Assembly (NCBI GenBank): GCA_017410375.1
Contig: JAFQQW010000050.1
Span: forward strand, 1-64,000
From: Clostridia bacterium
GTDB lineage: Bacteria > Bacillota > Clostridia > RGIG6154
DNA length: 64,000 nucleotides
Reading direction: 5' to 3'
Positions within the stretch are counted from its first letter, which is position 1, and every line of letters starts with the position of its first letter. Shown piece after piece: positions 33,971 to 41,582 of the stretch. A program made the position numbers and the translations under genes. The notes under the pieces were generated by a model. It had not been told where the DNA came from. It worked only from the letters and a program-made list of their open reading frames with translations, and ran no database searches.

Positions 33971-34674
33971 TGAAAGCCATCTTTAAACGCGATTTTGAGA
34001 GCTATTTCAATTCTCCCATCGGCTATTGTTTTGTAGCCATGATTCTTGCCATCACAGCCTTTTTCTTCTATCATTACAACTGTGTAGGCAGAGCAATCAG
34101 CTTAAACTCTGTGTTTTATGATTCGGTTGTGGTATTTATCTTTGTGGTGCCGTTGCTTTCGGTAAAAATGCTTTGCGAGGACCGCAAAACAAAAACCGAC
34201 CAGATTCTGATGACCGCACCGGTAACCACCACCGAGATTGTGCTTGGCAAATACTTTGCCGCTCTTGGGGTGTATGGTGTATCGCTTCTTGCGACCGGCA
34301 TCTATGTAATCGTTCTGGCATTGTTCGGTAAACCTGCATACGGTGAAATTCTTACAGTATATATCGGTTTTGCTCTTTTGGGTGCGGCGTTTATCAGTGT
34401 GGGACTTTTTATTTCCTCCCTGACCGATAACCAGTTTCTGGGCGTGCTTTTCAGCTTTATTACTTTGTTTGTCATGTTTTTACTGGGAAGTGTGTTGAGC
34501 TACATCACAAACCCGATTTTACACGCAATTGTAGGATGGTTTGCCATTTCGGTTAAGTTCAGCCCCTTTGCAAACTGTTTGCTGGCTTTGGATTCTATTG
34601 TATATTACATCAGTTTTTCTGCGGTGTTTATCGTGCTGACGATATTCTCCGTAGAAAAAAGAAGATGGCGCTGA
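33970..34674 (+). CDS. ABC transporter permease (GldF-like)
   Basis: This 234-residue membrane protein has six hydrophobic helices, including about 15-35, 52-72, 100-125, 135-158, 165-188 and 205-228. The segment CEDRKTKTDQILMTAPV between helices 2 and 3 is typical of ABC-2 type permeases. The start overlaps the ATPase stop by one base (TAATG). It would form the membrane part of the transporter. Confidence 0.88.
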   Translation: MKAIFKRDFESYFNSPIGYCFVAMILAITAFFFYHYNCVGRAISLNSVFYDSVVVFIFVVPLLSVKMLCEDRKTKTDQILMTAPVTTTEIVLGKYFAALGVYGVSLLATGIYVIVLALFGKPAYGEILTVYIGFALLGAAFISVGLFISSLTDNQFLGVLFSFITLFVMFLLGSVLSYITNPILHAIVGWFAISVKFSPFANCLLALDSIVYYISFSAVFIVLTIFSVEKRRWR

Positions 34675-34689
34675 GGAGGGGAAACAGAA

Positions 34690-36066
34690 ATGCGAAAAAA
34701 TAAAAAATTCGGTCTTTTCTCTGTCCTTTTGGCGGTATTTATGATTGCAATCATCATTTTAGCCAATTATGGTGCAGAATTGCTTTGTAAAAGATATCCC
34801 TTAAAAGCGGATATCAGTGAAAATAAAATGTATTCGTTATCCGAATATACTAAAACGGCACTCAAAGATTTAGAAAAAGAAGTCGATGTGTTTGCCATTT
34901 ACAGTACCGGCTCGGAAAACGATTTTATACTTGAAATCCTTTACCGCTACCAGAGAGAAACGGAAAAAGTTAACGTTTCGGTGGTCGGAGAAAAAGAAAT
35001 GCCTGAGTTGTCGTATAAATATGACAAGGGAAATAACGGCTTAAGCAACGGTTCGTTTATCTTTGTTTGCGGGGATAAATTCCGCATCGTAACCGAAAAC
35101 GACTTGAGTGACTATAATCTTTACACCAGACAAGAAACCGAAATGTATGCCGAAGAGCAGTTTACCCAGGCAATACTGGAGGTAACCTCCGACGCGACAA
35201 AAACGGTGTATACTATATCGGGTCACGGCACAGATGATGGCGGTTTGGACGGAATTTTAAGCAAAAACGGCTATGTAAAAAAGGAAATTTCGCTGGTAAA
35301 CAACGAAATTCCGGAGGATTGCACCGTTTTGATGCTTCGGAATCCTGCTACCGACCTCTCGCAGACAGAGCTTGCGGCACTGGATGAATATCTCTACAAC
35401 GGCGGAAGTCTGCTTTTGCTGTTTAATCCCGCAGTTTATGACCTTTCGGGAACCTATGCATATCTTTCATCCCGATGGAATATCAATGTCACCAACGAAT
35501 TGGTTGTGGAAATGAATCCCAATCGTACCCAGAACGGACGTGAATTCTTCGCTTCCGGCGCAGGGCACGAAATTGGTAAAAATATTTTGGATGTAAACGA
35601 TGCAAACGGCTATGTCCTGGCATCTTTCAGCAAATCTGTTGAACCTATCGCCGGTACAAAAGCAAAATGCGTGATGCGTACCACCGAATCCGGCTTCAAA
35701 ATTCCCTTCGGGATGATTGAAAACGAAGAGGATATGATGGAATCCATTTATGCGGCAGGTCAGGCATCTATTGCGGCTACCTCTGAAATGAACGAGGGTA
35801 AGATTGCGGTGTTTGGCTCTTCGTACTATTTTGTGGATTCTGTATTCGAAAATCCTGATTTTGTAAACAAAGAACTGTTTTTAAATACCTTAGAATGGTT
35901 GCACGGAAACAAAATCAATACAGGCATCCGTCCCAAGAGCCTTATTGGTAAAACCTTAACCATCACGCAGGCACAGCAAAATATTATCACGGTTTTGATT
36001 GTTTTGTTCCCACTCCTTATTCTTGCCTACGGCATTTATACCTGGATAAGGAGAGTGCATAAATAA
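34690..36066 (+). CDS. GldG-like ABC transporter auxiliary protein
   Basis: This 458-residue protein has an N-terminal transmembrane helix (about 8-30) and another close to the C-terminus (about 431-451), with a large extracytoplasmic domain between them. The domain begins LKADISENKMYSLSEYTKTALKDL, a pattern of the Gldg/ABC-type auxiliary family, and contains a ThuA/GATase-like region (ISGHGTDDGGLDGIL). It is coupled to the permease upstream and to the DUF4340 gene downstream (overlap of one base). Confidence 0.85.
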   Translation: MRKNKKFGLFSVLLAVFMIAIIILANYGAELLCKRYPLKADISENKMYSLSEYTKTALKDLEKEVDVFAIYSTGSENDFILEILYRYQRETEKVNVSVVGEKEMPELSYKYDKGNNGLSNGSFIFVCGDKFRIVTENDLSDYNLYTRQETEMYAEEQFTQAILEVTSDATKTVYTISGHGTDDGGLDGILSKNGYVKKEISLVNNEIPEDCTVLMLRNPATDLSQTELAALDEYLYNGGSLLLLFNPAVYDLSGTYAYLSSRWNINVTNELVVEMNPNRTQNGREFFASGAGHEIGKNILDVNDANGYVLASFSKSVEPIAGTKAKCVMRTTESGFKIPFGMIENEEDMMESIYAAGQASIAATSEMNEGKIAVFGSSYYFVDSVFENPDFVNKELFLNTLEWLHGNKINTGIRPKSLIGKTLTITQAQQNIITVLIVLFPLLILAYGIYTWIRRVHK

Positions 36067-37385
36067 TGAAACAGAAGAAAATGTTACTGATTTTGCTTTG
36101 TGTGCTGATTGTTTTGGTTTTGGGGATACTGTTTTTGCTAAAAGAAGATAAACCAAACCCGACGAATCTGCAGAACGATGCAGAAACAGAAGAACGCTTG
36201 GTTGTGTTTACCGCAAAGCAGGAGGATATTCAAAGCGTCACCTATACCCATCCCGAAGAACAGTTCACGTTAGAGCTTACAGACGGAATATGGTTGATTA
36301 AAGAACAGCCAAAGCTTCCGGTTTCACAGCCCCGTGCCGATGGTGTTGCCTATGATATGGCAGAATTCATAGCCCGGGAGGTTGTGGAGGAAGATGCTGA
36401 AAATATTGAAAAATACGGGCTGTTACCTGCACAGATTACCACAACTTTAACATTTAAGAATGGAAAAGAAGTTCCATTTTATGTAGGTGCTAAGGTGCAG
36501 GGGGAAGAGCAGTATTATGTAAAAATCGGCGAAAGTAACACGGTGTACGCGGTTGACGTTTCCCAGTGTGAATCCATTACATATACCATGCAGGATCTGA
36601 TGGCAATGACCATGCTGGAGCTTTCTCAGTCAGAAATTGCTTCTGTGGAGGTTACCCAAAAGGACGGAGCGCATTTCTGCGTTACAAAAAGCGCAGAAGA
36701 TGGTTTTGAACAGTGGTTCTTCACCGAGCCGTTCAGCTGGGGCGTGGATGAAACGGTTATTGAGCAAAAGCTTCTGACATTTCTGTACAGAATTGATGCT
36801 TTTTCCTATGTGACCGATAAATCGGATGCTGAGCTTGGGCTTGCCAATCCGCAGGCAACCGTAAAAGCGAAGCTGACCGACGGAACAGAGCGAACCGTTC
36901 AGGTGGGCAATGTAGATGCCGAGACAGGAAATGTTGCGGTAAAAGTAGACGGTATTTCGTATCCCGGTATCGTGGATTTGCAAATAATACAGTTGACAAA
37001 ACTTACAAAATTTGATATTATAGATAAGACGGTTGAAATTGCGGACTATAACGATATCGACAAGGTAGAACTTGAAGGGGAAGCGGAGGCAACATTGGTT
37101 TACAGCGACCCGTGTTCCTTAAACGGAAAGTCTGCATCAAAGGAAACCGCCATCAAGCTTTACAGCGATATCTGTGAGCTGAAAATTGATGCAGAGAATG
37201 GCTCTGTATCGGGCGCACCGGTGATGACGGTGACGCACACCTATAAAAACGGCAACACGAAAAGCTATAAGATATATCAGCAGGATGCGTTCAATTATGT
37301 AGTCACTGCAGATGACAAGGCATACTTTGTCATTTTCAGAGATGCATTTATGGCATGGAAAAAGCAAATTGAAGCATATCTGTAA
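36066..37385 (+). CDS. DUF4340 domain protein, ABC-associated
   Basis: This 439-residue protein has an N-terminal membrane anchor (MLLILLCVLIVLVLGILFLL, residues 5-25) and an exported beta-rich region in which the DUF4340 repeat pattern (LELTDGIWLIKEQP, YVGAKVQGEEQYYVKI, VQVGNVD) is seen twice. It always travels with GldG-like proteins in this kind of operon and is probably a surface partner of the transporter. Molecular function unknown. Confidence 0.83.
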   Translation: MKQKKMLLILLCVLIVLVLGILFLLKEDKPNPTNLQNDAETEERLVVFTAKQEDIQSVTYTHPEEQFTLELTDGIWLIKEQPKLPVSQPRADGVAYDMAEFIAREVVEEDAENIEKYGLLPAQITTTLTFKNGKEVPFYVGAKVQGEEQYYVKIGESNTVYAVDVSQCESITYTMQDLMAMTMLELSQSEIASVEVTQKDGAHFCVTKSAEDGFEQWFFTEPFSWGVDETVIEQKLLTFLYRIDAFSYVTDKSDAELGLANPQATVKAKLTDGTERTVQVGNVDAETGNVAVKVDGISYPGIVDLQIIQLTKLTKFDIIDKTVEIADYNDIDKVELEGEAEATLVYSDPCSLNGKSASKETAIKLYSDICELKIDAENGSVSGAPVMTVTHTYKNGNTKSYKIYQQDAFNYVVTADDKAYFVIFRDAFMAWKKQIEAYL

Positions 37386-37405
37386 GAATTTAGGAGGAAC
37401 TCTGA

Positions 37406-38623
37406 ATGAGCAAATATGAAGAACTGTTGGCGCGCGGTCTGGTTGCACAAACTACCCACGAGGCAGAAATCAGAGAATTGATTGACAACGGAAAGGCAAC
37501 CTTTTATGTTGGCTTTGACCCCACGGCAGACAGCCTGCATGTAGGTCACTTGCTGGTTATGATTGGCATGAAGCACTTGCAGGAAGCAGGAAACAAGGTT
37601 GTAGCTTTAATCGGCGGCGGTACCGTTATGGTTGGTGACCCCACCGGTAAAACCGACATGAGAAGAATCATGGGCAGAGAAGAAATTGATAAAAACTGTG
37701 CCCGTTTTAAGGAACAGCTTTCCAGATTTATTGATTTTACCGATGACAAAGCCATTATGGTCAATAACGGTGACTGGCTGTTAAATCTCAATTATATTGA
37801 ATTTTTGCGTGAGGTTGGCGTACATTTTTCGGTAAACAAAATGCTTACCGCGGAATGCTTCAAAACTCGTCTGGCACGCGGTCTGTCCTTTATTGAATTT
37901 AACTATATGCTTATGCAGAGCTATGACTTCTACAAACTGCATAAAGACTATGGCTGTAACTTAGAGGTTGGCGGTGACGATCAGTGGTCGAATATCTTAG
38001 GCGGTGTTGAACTGGTTCGCCGTATGGACAGCGAAGAAGTTTACGGCTTAACCTTGCCGTTGCTTACCACTTCCGATGGCAGAAAAATGGGTAAAACCGA
38101 AAAAGGTGCTCTCTGGCTGGATAAAGAAAAATGCTCGCCCTATGATTTCTATCAGTACTGGAGAAATGTGGACGACGCAGACGTTGTCAGCCTGATTAAA
38201 AAGTTCAGCTTCAAGCCTTTGGAAGAATTGAAGCAGTTTGAAACTATGGAAGGTGCAGAGCTTAACAAAGCAAAGGCTTTCTTAGCTTACGAAATCACCG
38301 AACTGGTACACGGCAAGGAAGAAGCGGACAAAGCCAAAGCAGCTTCCGAAGCAGCTTTTGGTGGCGGTGCAAATGCCAATATGCCTTCTGCAGAAATTGT
38401 GTCGGCTGATGTGGGTAATGTAACCGTTTTGGATTACATTGCAAACGCAAAGCTTACCCCTTCTAAGGGCGAAGGCAGAAGACTCATTCAGCAGGGCGGT
38501 CTGTACTTAAACGATGTCCGTGTTGAAGATGTTGACCGCGTATTTGGTGCAGATGACTTTAAAGACGGCACCGCGGTATTAAGACTTGGTAAAAAGAAGT
38601 ATTTCAGAATCACAATTGCATAA
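37406..38623 (+). CDS. tyrS: Tyrosyl-tRNA synthetase
   Basis: This is a 405-residue class I synthetase. It has the HIGH-type motif HVGH (45-48), the KMSKS-type motif KMGKT (227-231), tyrosine-binding [10 protein letters not shown] and GGDDQWSN, and a C-terminal S4 RNA-binding domain (about 345-400). GGAGG precedes the ATG. No T-box is found in the 20-base spacer, so it is either read from the ABC operon or from a promoter within DUF4340. Confidence 0.95.
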   Translation: MSKYEELLARGLVAQTTHEAEIRELIDNGKATFYVGFDPTADSLHVGHLLVMIGMKHLQEAGNKVVALIGGGTVMVGDPTGKTDMRRIMGREEIDKNCARFKEQLSRFIDFTDDKAIMVNNGDWLLNLNYIEFLREVGVHFSVNKMLTAECFKTRLARGLSFIEFNYMLMQSYDFYKLHKDYGCNLEVGGDDQWSNILGGVELVRRMDSEEVYGLTLPLLTTSDGRKMGKTEKGALWLDKEKCSPYDFYQYWRNVDDADVVSLIKKFSFKPLEELKQFETMEGAELNKAKAFLAYEITELVHGKEEADKAKAASEAAFGGGANANMPSAEIVSADVGNVTVLDYIANAKLTPSKGEGRRLIQQGGLYLNDVRVEDVDRVFGADDFKDGTAVLRLGKKKYFRITIA

Positions 38624-38626
38624 AAT

Positions 38627-38650
38627 AAAAGGGAGAAATCTTTCTCCCTT
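38627..38650 (+). terminator. Stem-loop after tyrS
   Basis: AAGGGAGAAA-TC-TTTCTCCCTT forms a perfect stem. It lacks a good T tail and lies only 6 bases before the tRNA gene. Confidence 0.55.
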
Positions 38651-38655
38651 AATAT

Positions 38656-38732
38656 GCACTCGTAGCCCAGCTGGATAGAGCGTCAGACTCCGACTCTGAA
38701 GGCCGCAGGTTCGAATCCTGTCGAGTGCGCCA
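38656..38732 (+). tRNA. tRNA-Arg (anticodon CCG)
   Basis: This 77-base cloverleaf has acceptor stem GCACTCG/CGAGTGC with discriminator G and encoded CCA. The D-arm GCCCAGCTGGATAGAGC has one C-A mismatch. The anticodon arm TCAGA-CTCCGAC-TCTGA gives anticodon CCG, and the T-arm is GCAGG-TTCGAAT-CCTGT. It reads CGG codons. The last 18 bases are repeated at 48052-48069, which marks this gene as a likely past integration site. Confidence 0.97.
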
Positions 38733-38735
38733 CAT

Positions 38736-38775
38736 AAGGACAACAACTTTGATAGAATTGTTGTCCTTTTATTTT
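38736..38775 (+). terminator. Terminator after tRNA-Arg
   Basis: AAGGACAACAA pairs with TTGTTGTCCTT around CTTTGATAGAA, followed by TTATTTTT. Confidence 0.8.
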
Positions 38776-38880
38776 TGCCTTTATTTAAGCCTTTTTCGGG
38801 CTTCCCATTATAATTTCACATACAAAAATACCGCTATCCGAGCGTAAAATTCCGGGTAGCGGTTATTTTTTTATATTCAA
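38759..38880. repeat. Intergenic repeat with hairpin, copy 1 (of 56130-56252)
   Basis: Most of this stretch recurs at 56130-56252: TTGCCTTTATTTAAGCCTTT, then CATATACAAAAA-like sequence, then an ACCGCTATCCG...CGGGTAGCGGT hairpin (about 38830-38863) with T-rich tail. Both copies run straight into ATCGT-type repeat units: five units here, but a single shortened one in the other copy. It may be the end of a mobile element. Confidence 0.65.
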
Positions 38881-38982
38881 ATCGTGAAATTTATAGGGTA
38901 ATCGTCAAACTTATGGGGTAATCGTGAAATTTATATGGTAATCGTTAAATTTATGGTGGTATTCGTGAAATTTTTGAGTAAT
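38881..38982 (+). repeat. Direct-repeat array A, 20-bp period, five units
   Basis: Units of the type ATCGTGAAATTTATAGGGTA begin at 38881, 38901, 38921, 38941 and about 38962, so they have a strict 20-21 bp period with variation inside each unit. There are no spacers, which excludes a CRISPR array. Two degenerate units in the same orientation recur at about 39397-39430. The two-helical-turn spacing fits cooperative protein binding, such as a transposase or repressor at an element end. Confidence 0.75.
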
Positions 38983-39004
38983 AGTGATAAAATGTACCCT
39001 ATAA

Positions 39005-39122
39005 AATGGACACTTTAAAAGTGTGAATCCATAATAATGGACATGTTAAAAGTGTGAATCCCAATCTATGGACATACTGAAAGTTTGAATCCTGGGTTAT
39101 GGACATAATAAAGATTGTAAAT
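39005..39122 (+). repeat. Direct-repeat array B, 31-bp period, four units
   Basis: Units with the core ATGGACA, then TTAAAAGTGTGAATCC, start near 39006, 39037, 39068 and 39099. The period of 31-32 bp is three helical turns, and the last unit is degraded. One more unit lies at 39435-39460. The array directly precedes a small ORF with strong ribosome binding site (39166), as an operator or transposon end would. Confidence 0.75.
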
Positions 39123-39165
39123 GAAAAAAACGATGATATAATTGATTAAAAGGAGGAATTTAAAA

Positions 39166-39291
39166 ATGGCTTTGAATTATTTTACTCAGGATGAAGTGCA
39201 TGAACTTTTGATGAATCCATATACACGATGGAATACTCACTTTGATAGAAAGTGGGTATTCTGTTTTTTTGCTCAAAATCCCTTTTTTTAA
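39166..39291 (+). pseudogene. Truncated IS-type ORF (possible IS3 OrfA-like N-terminus)
   Basis: ATG at 39166 follows AAAGGAGG and codes for 41 residues. The first 20, MALNYFTQDEVHELLMNPYT, resemble the start of clostridial IS3-family OrfA proteins (YFT-x-x-E-V-x-x-L-x-x-NPY). After that the frame runs into the hairpin repeat at 39231 and stops. It is most simply the stump of a transposase gene whose body was lost by deletion. The family match is from memory of the pattern and is not a search result. Confidence 0.45.
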
Positions 39292-39412
39292 GGGTTTTAC
39301 GGCACTTCCAACGATTTTGAAGCACTGCAACTCGAACTGAATTTGGTGTTTTTTCCATTTCATTTTGCAAAAATAAACACACGCTCTTCAGCACCCGTCA
39401 AATTTATGGTGT
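39231..39412. repeat. Hairpin repeat plus flank, copy 1 (of 48075-48256)
   Basis: A terminator-like hairpin, GAATACTCACTTT-GATAG-AAAGTGGGTATTC (39231-39261) with T run and GCTCAAAAT, is followed by about 130 bases that recur with many substitutions at 48106-48256. These include the ends CTCTTCAGCACCCGTCAAAT here and CTCTTCAGCACACTTCAAAT there. A third copy of the hairpin only is at 60439-60486. Confidence 0.7.
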
Positions 39413-39460
39413 ATTTGTGAAATTTTTTCAGTGTAATGGATACCTTTAAAGTGTGAATTC

Positions 39461-40171
39461 TTATAAATTGTTTTTCCGGTATTTCGACGGAGAAATATGA
39501 TAATGTTTTTTAAAACAGTTGCTGAAATAGTAAAGATTTTCAAATCCGCATTTTTCAGCAATTTCGCTGATGGATAATGTGGTGTTGAAAAGCAAATCAG
39601 TTGCAAGATTTAAGCGGTATGTACAGATGTATTCTGTGGGCGTTTTTCCTGTCTCTTTTTTAAATTTCAGTAAAAAACCGGTGTGCGTCATGTGAACATG
39701 GTCAGCAAACTGCTTTATTGAGATGGATTCTTTATAATTTTCAGAGACAAAATCATAAAAAGCAATCGTTTCATTTGAAACGGAGTTATAGTGTTGCTGT
39801 ATCTCGGAAAAAGATTGTGCCGCCAAATCTATTGCAAAATGTTCACATAAATCGTTTTGGTTATTTTTTACGGCATCATATAAAAGTGAAATGGTACTGT
39901 TTTTTCTGAAAACATCTTTGTAAGATAAAACACCGCTTGTGAAAGGAAGTGTGTTTACATATTGTACATAAATTATTTTCAATGGTTGTAAGATATGACG
40001 CTTGAAAGAAACACCTTTTTCAAAAAATAAAACTGATTTTTCGTGCACAATCGTTTTCTTTTGATTTATTGTAAGTTCAAAGCTTCCTTCCAACACAATT
40101 ATTAAAACATTTTCAGCGTGCGAGCCTTCTTCTATCACAAATTTGTTTCTTTTTATGATACCAAACAGCAT
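39461..40171 (-). CDS. AraC family transcriptional regulator
   Basis: This is a 236-residue regulator on the minus strand. It has an N-terminal cupin-like sensing domain (about 1-110) and a C-terminal double HTH (about 135-236: ISIKQFADHVHMTHTGFLLK and LSISEIAEKCGFENLYYFSN, then FKKHYHISPSKYR). The start at 40171 is preferred over an upstream in-frame ATG because AGAGG lies just ahead of it and the extra leader is hydrophobic and A/T driven. It is divergent from the FAD oxidoreductase gene and shares the 117-base AT-rich gap with it, so it probably controls the 40289-47319 genes. Its 3' end abuts a repeat unit. Confidence 0.88.
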   Translation of the reverse strand: MLFGIIKRNKFVIEEGSHAENVLIIVLEGSFELTINQKKTIVHEKSVLFFEKGVSFKRHILQPLKIIYVQYVNTLPFTSGVLSYKDVFRKNSTISLLYDAVKNNQNDLCEHFAIDLAAQSFSEIQQHYNSVSNETIAFYDFVSENYKESISIKQFADHVHMTHTGFLLKFKKETGKTPTEYICTYRLNLATDLLFNTTLSISEIAEKCGFENLYYFSNCFKKHYHISPSKYRKNNL

Positions 40172-40288
40172 AACGAACCTCTTTTTTAGAATTATTATAA
40201 AAATATTATAAAACAATGTATTTAATTTGTCAATTATAGAATGTATAATTATGGTAGGATGTTAAAATTTTTATAAAAGGGTGATATT

Positions 40289-41566
40289 ATGTTGTATACA
40301 AATGAGTTGGAAACTATATTTTTTGCGGATGTTGTAGTTGCAGGCGGCGGACCTTCCGGTATTGCGGCTGCAATTTCAGCGGCAGAAATGGGAAAAAAGG
40401 TTTTGGTGCTTGAACGGGCAGGTGTTGTGGGCGGATGCTTAACTATAGGACATGTTTCACCAATTTCGGGTGGTCACGGTGAAAATACCATGGCGAACCG
40501 CATCAACACATATCTCGCTGATACAACTAAGTATGGCGTAAACAATTTTGAAAACACAAAAATCAAGCTTACAGACCTATTGGACAAAAAAGGAGTAGAC
40601 GTATTTTTAAACACTTCTGTGTGCGATGTTATCCGTGAGAATGGCGAAATCAAGGCGGTTGTTATTTCTACACAAAGCGGCTTAAAAGCGGTAGAAGGGA
40701 AAATGTTTATTGATGCAACAGGTGATGGCGTGCTTTCTTATCTTGCTGAAGAAAACGTTGAATACGGCAGAGACGACGGTTTGGTACAGCCTACATCTGT
40801 AATGTTTACGATAACTGGTGTAGATGAAAATCAGCCTTTGCTTTGTCACCATGAGGCAATGGATACTGTGCTTAAAAAAGGCAATTACTTGCAGATGTGT
40901 AAGGATGCTTGCAAAAACGGTGTTTTGCCTCCTGAAATTGATATTGTGCGACTTTATGCCGGAACGAATAAAGGAGACAGAGTTGTAAATGCAACCCAGG
41001 CTAACGGCTTCAACCCACTTGAACCTGCTGATTATACCAAAGCGCAGATTAAATTAAGAAAACAAATTGCGATTGTTGTAAAGTTTCTCAAAGAAAATGT
41101 TGAGGGCTTTGAAAATATCAGCGTAAAGGACAGTTCGGAGGGGATTGGTGTCAGAGAATCAAGAAGAATCAAAGGCATGTATACAATTTGTGCACAGGAT
41201 TTGATTGACGGGAAGCGTTTTGAAGATGTAATTGTTCATAACGCGAATTTTCCGATTGACATTCATAATCCGAACGGTGCAGGGCAGGCAGAAAGCGAAA
41301 CATTACCGGTGAAAGCAAAGCCATATGATGTTCCGTTTCGGGCGATTGTTCCGCTAATCAATAATAATCTGTTTACAGCAGGCAGATGCATAAGCGGTTC
41401 GCACAGAGCACACGCATCCTACCGAGTTATGAATATCGCTATGAACATCGGTGAAGCGGCAGGGGTTGCGGCATCGCTTTGTCTGGATTGTAATATGACA
41501 AACAAAGAACTTGACTATAAAAAAGTGCAGGAAGTACTGACAGGAAGAGGAATTGAATTATTTTAA
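40289..41566 (+). CDS. FAD-dependent oxidoreductase (FAD_oxidored family)
   Basis: This 425-residue flavoprotein has the FAD-binding motif VVVAGGGPSGIAAAISAAEM (15-34) and LVLERAGVVGGCLT. A C-terminal FAD-contact segment reads FTAGRCISGSHRAHASYRVM. Members of this family are often encoded beside glycoside hydrolases and may oxidise sugars or carry out redox steps in deglycosylation, but the substrate is unknown. There is no signal peptide. AAAAGGGTGAT precedes the ATG. It is the first gene of an apparent operon with the large secreted protein and the GH27 gene. Confidence 0.85.
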   Translation: MLYTNELETIFFADVVVAGGGPSGIAAAISAAEMGKKVLVLERAGVVGGCLTIGHVSPISGGHGENTMANRINTYLADTTKYGVNNFENTKIKLTDLLDKKGVDVFLNTSVCDVIRENGEIKAVVISTQSGLKAVEGKMFIDATGDGVLSYLAEENVEYGRDDGLVQPTSVMFTITGVDENQPLLCHHEAMDTVLKKGNYLQMCKDACKNGVLPPEIDIVRLYAGTNKGDRVVNATQANGFNPLEPADYTKAQIKLRKQIAIVVKFLKENVEGFENISVKDSSEGIGVRESRRIKGMYTICAQDLIDGKRFEDVIVHNANFPIDIHNPNGAGQAESETLPVKAKPYDVPFRAIVPLINNNLFTAGRCISGSHRAHASYRVMNIAMNIGEAAGVAASLCLDCNMTNKELDYKKVQEVLTGRGIELF

Positions 41567-41582
41567 AGAGGTGAATTGATAA

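Noticed and set aside
33029-37385. Gliding motility function for the GldA/F/G-like genes
   Set aside because: These ABC sets are common in non-gliding Clostridia, and none of the other gliding genes is in the window.
38881-39122. CRISPR array
   Set aside because: The repeats are contiguous 20- or 31-bp units without unique spacers, units vary internally, and no cas genes are near. The same applies to 47731-47850.
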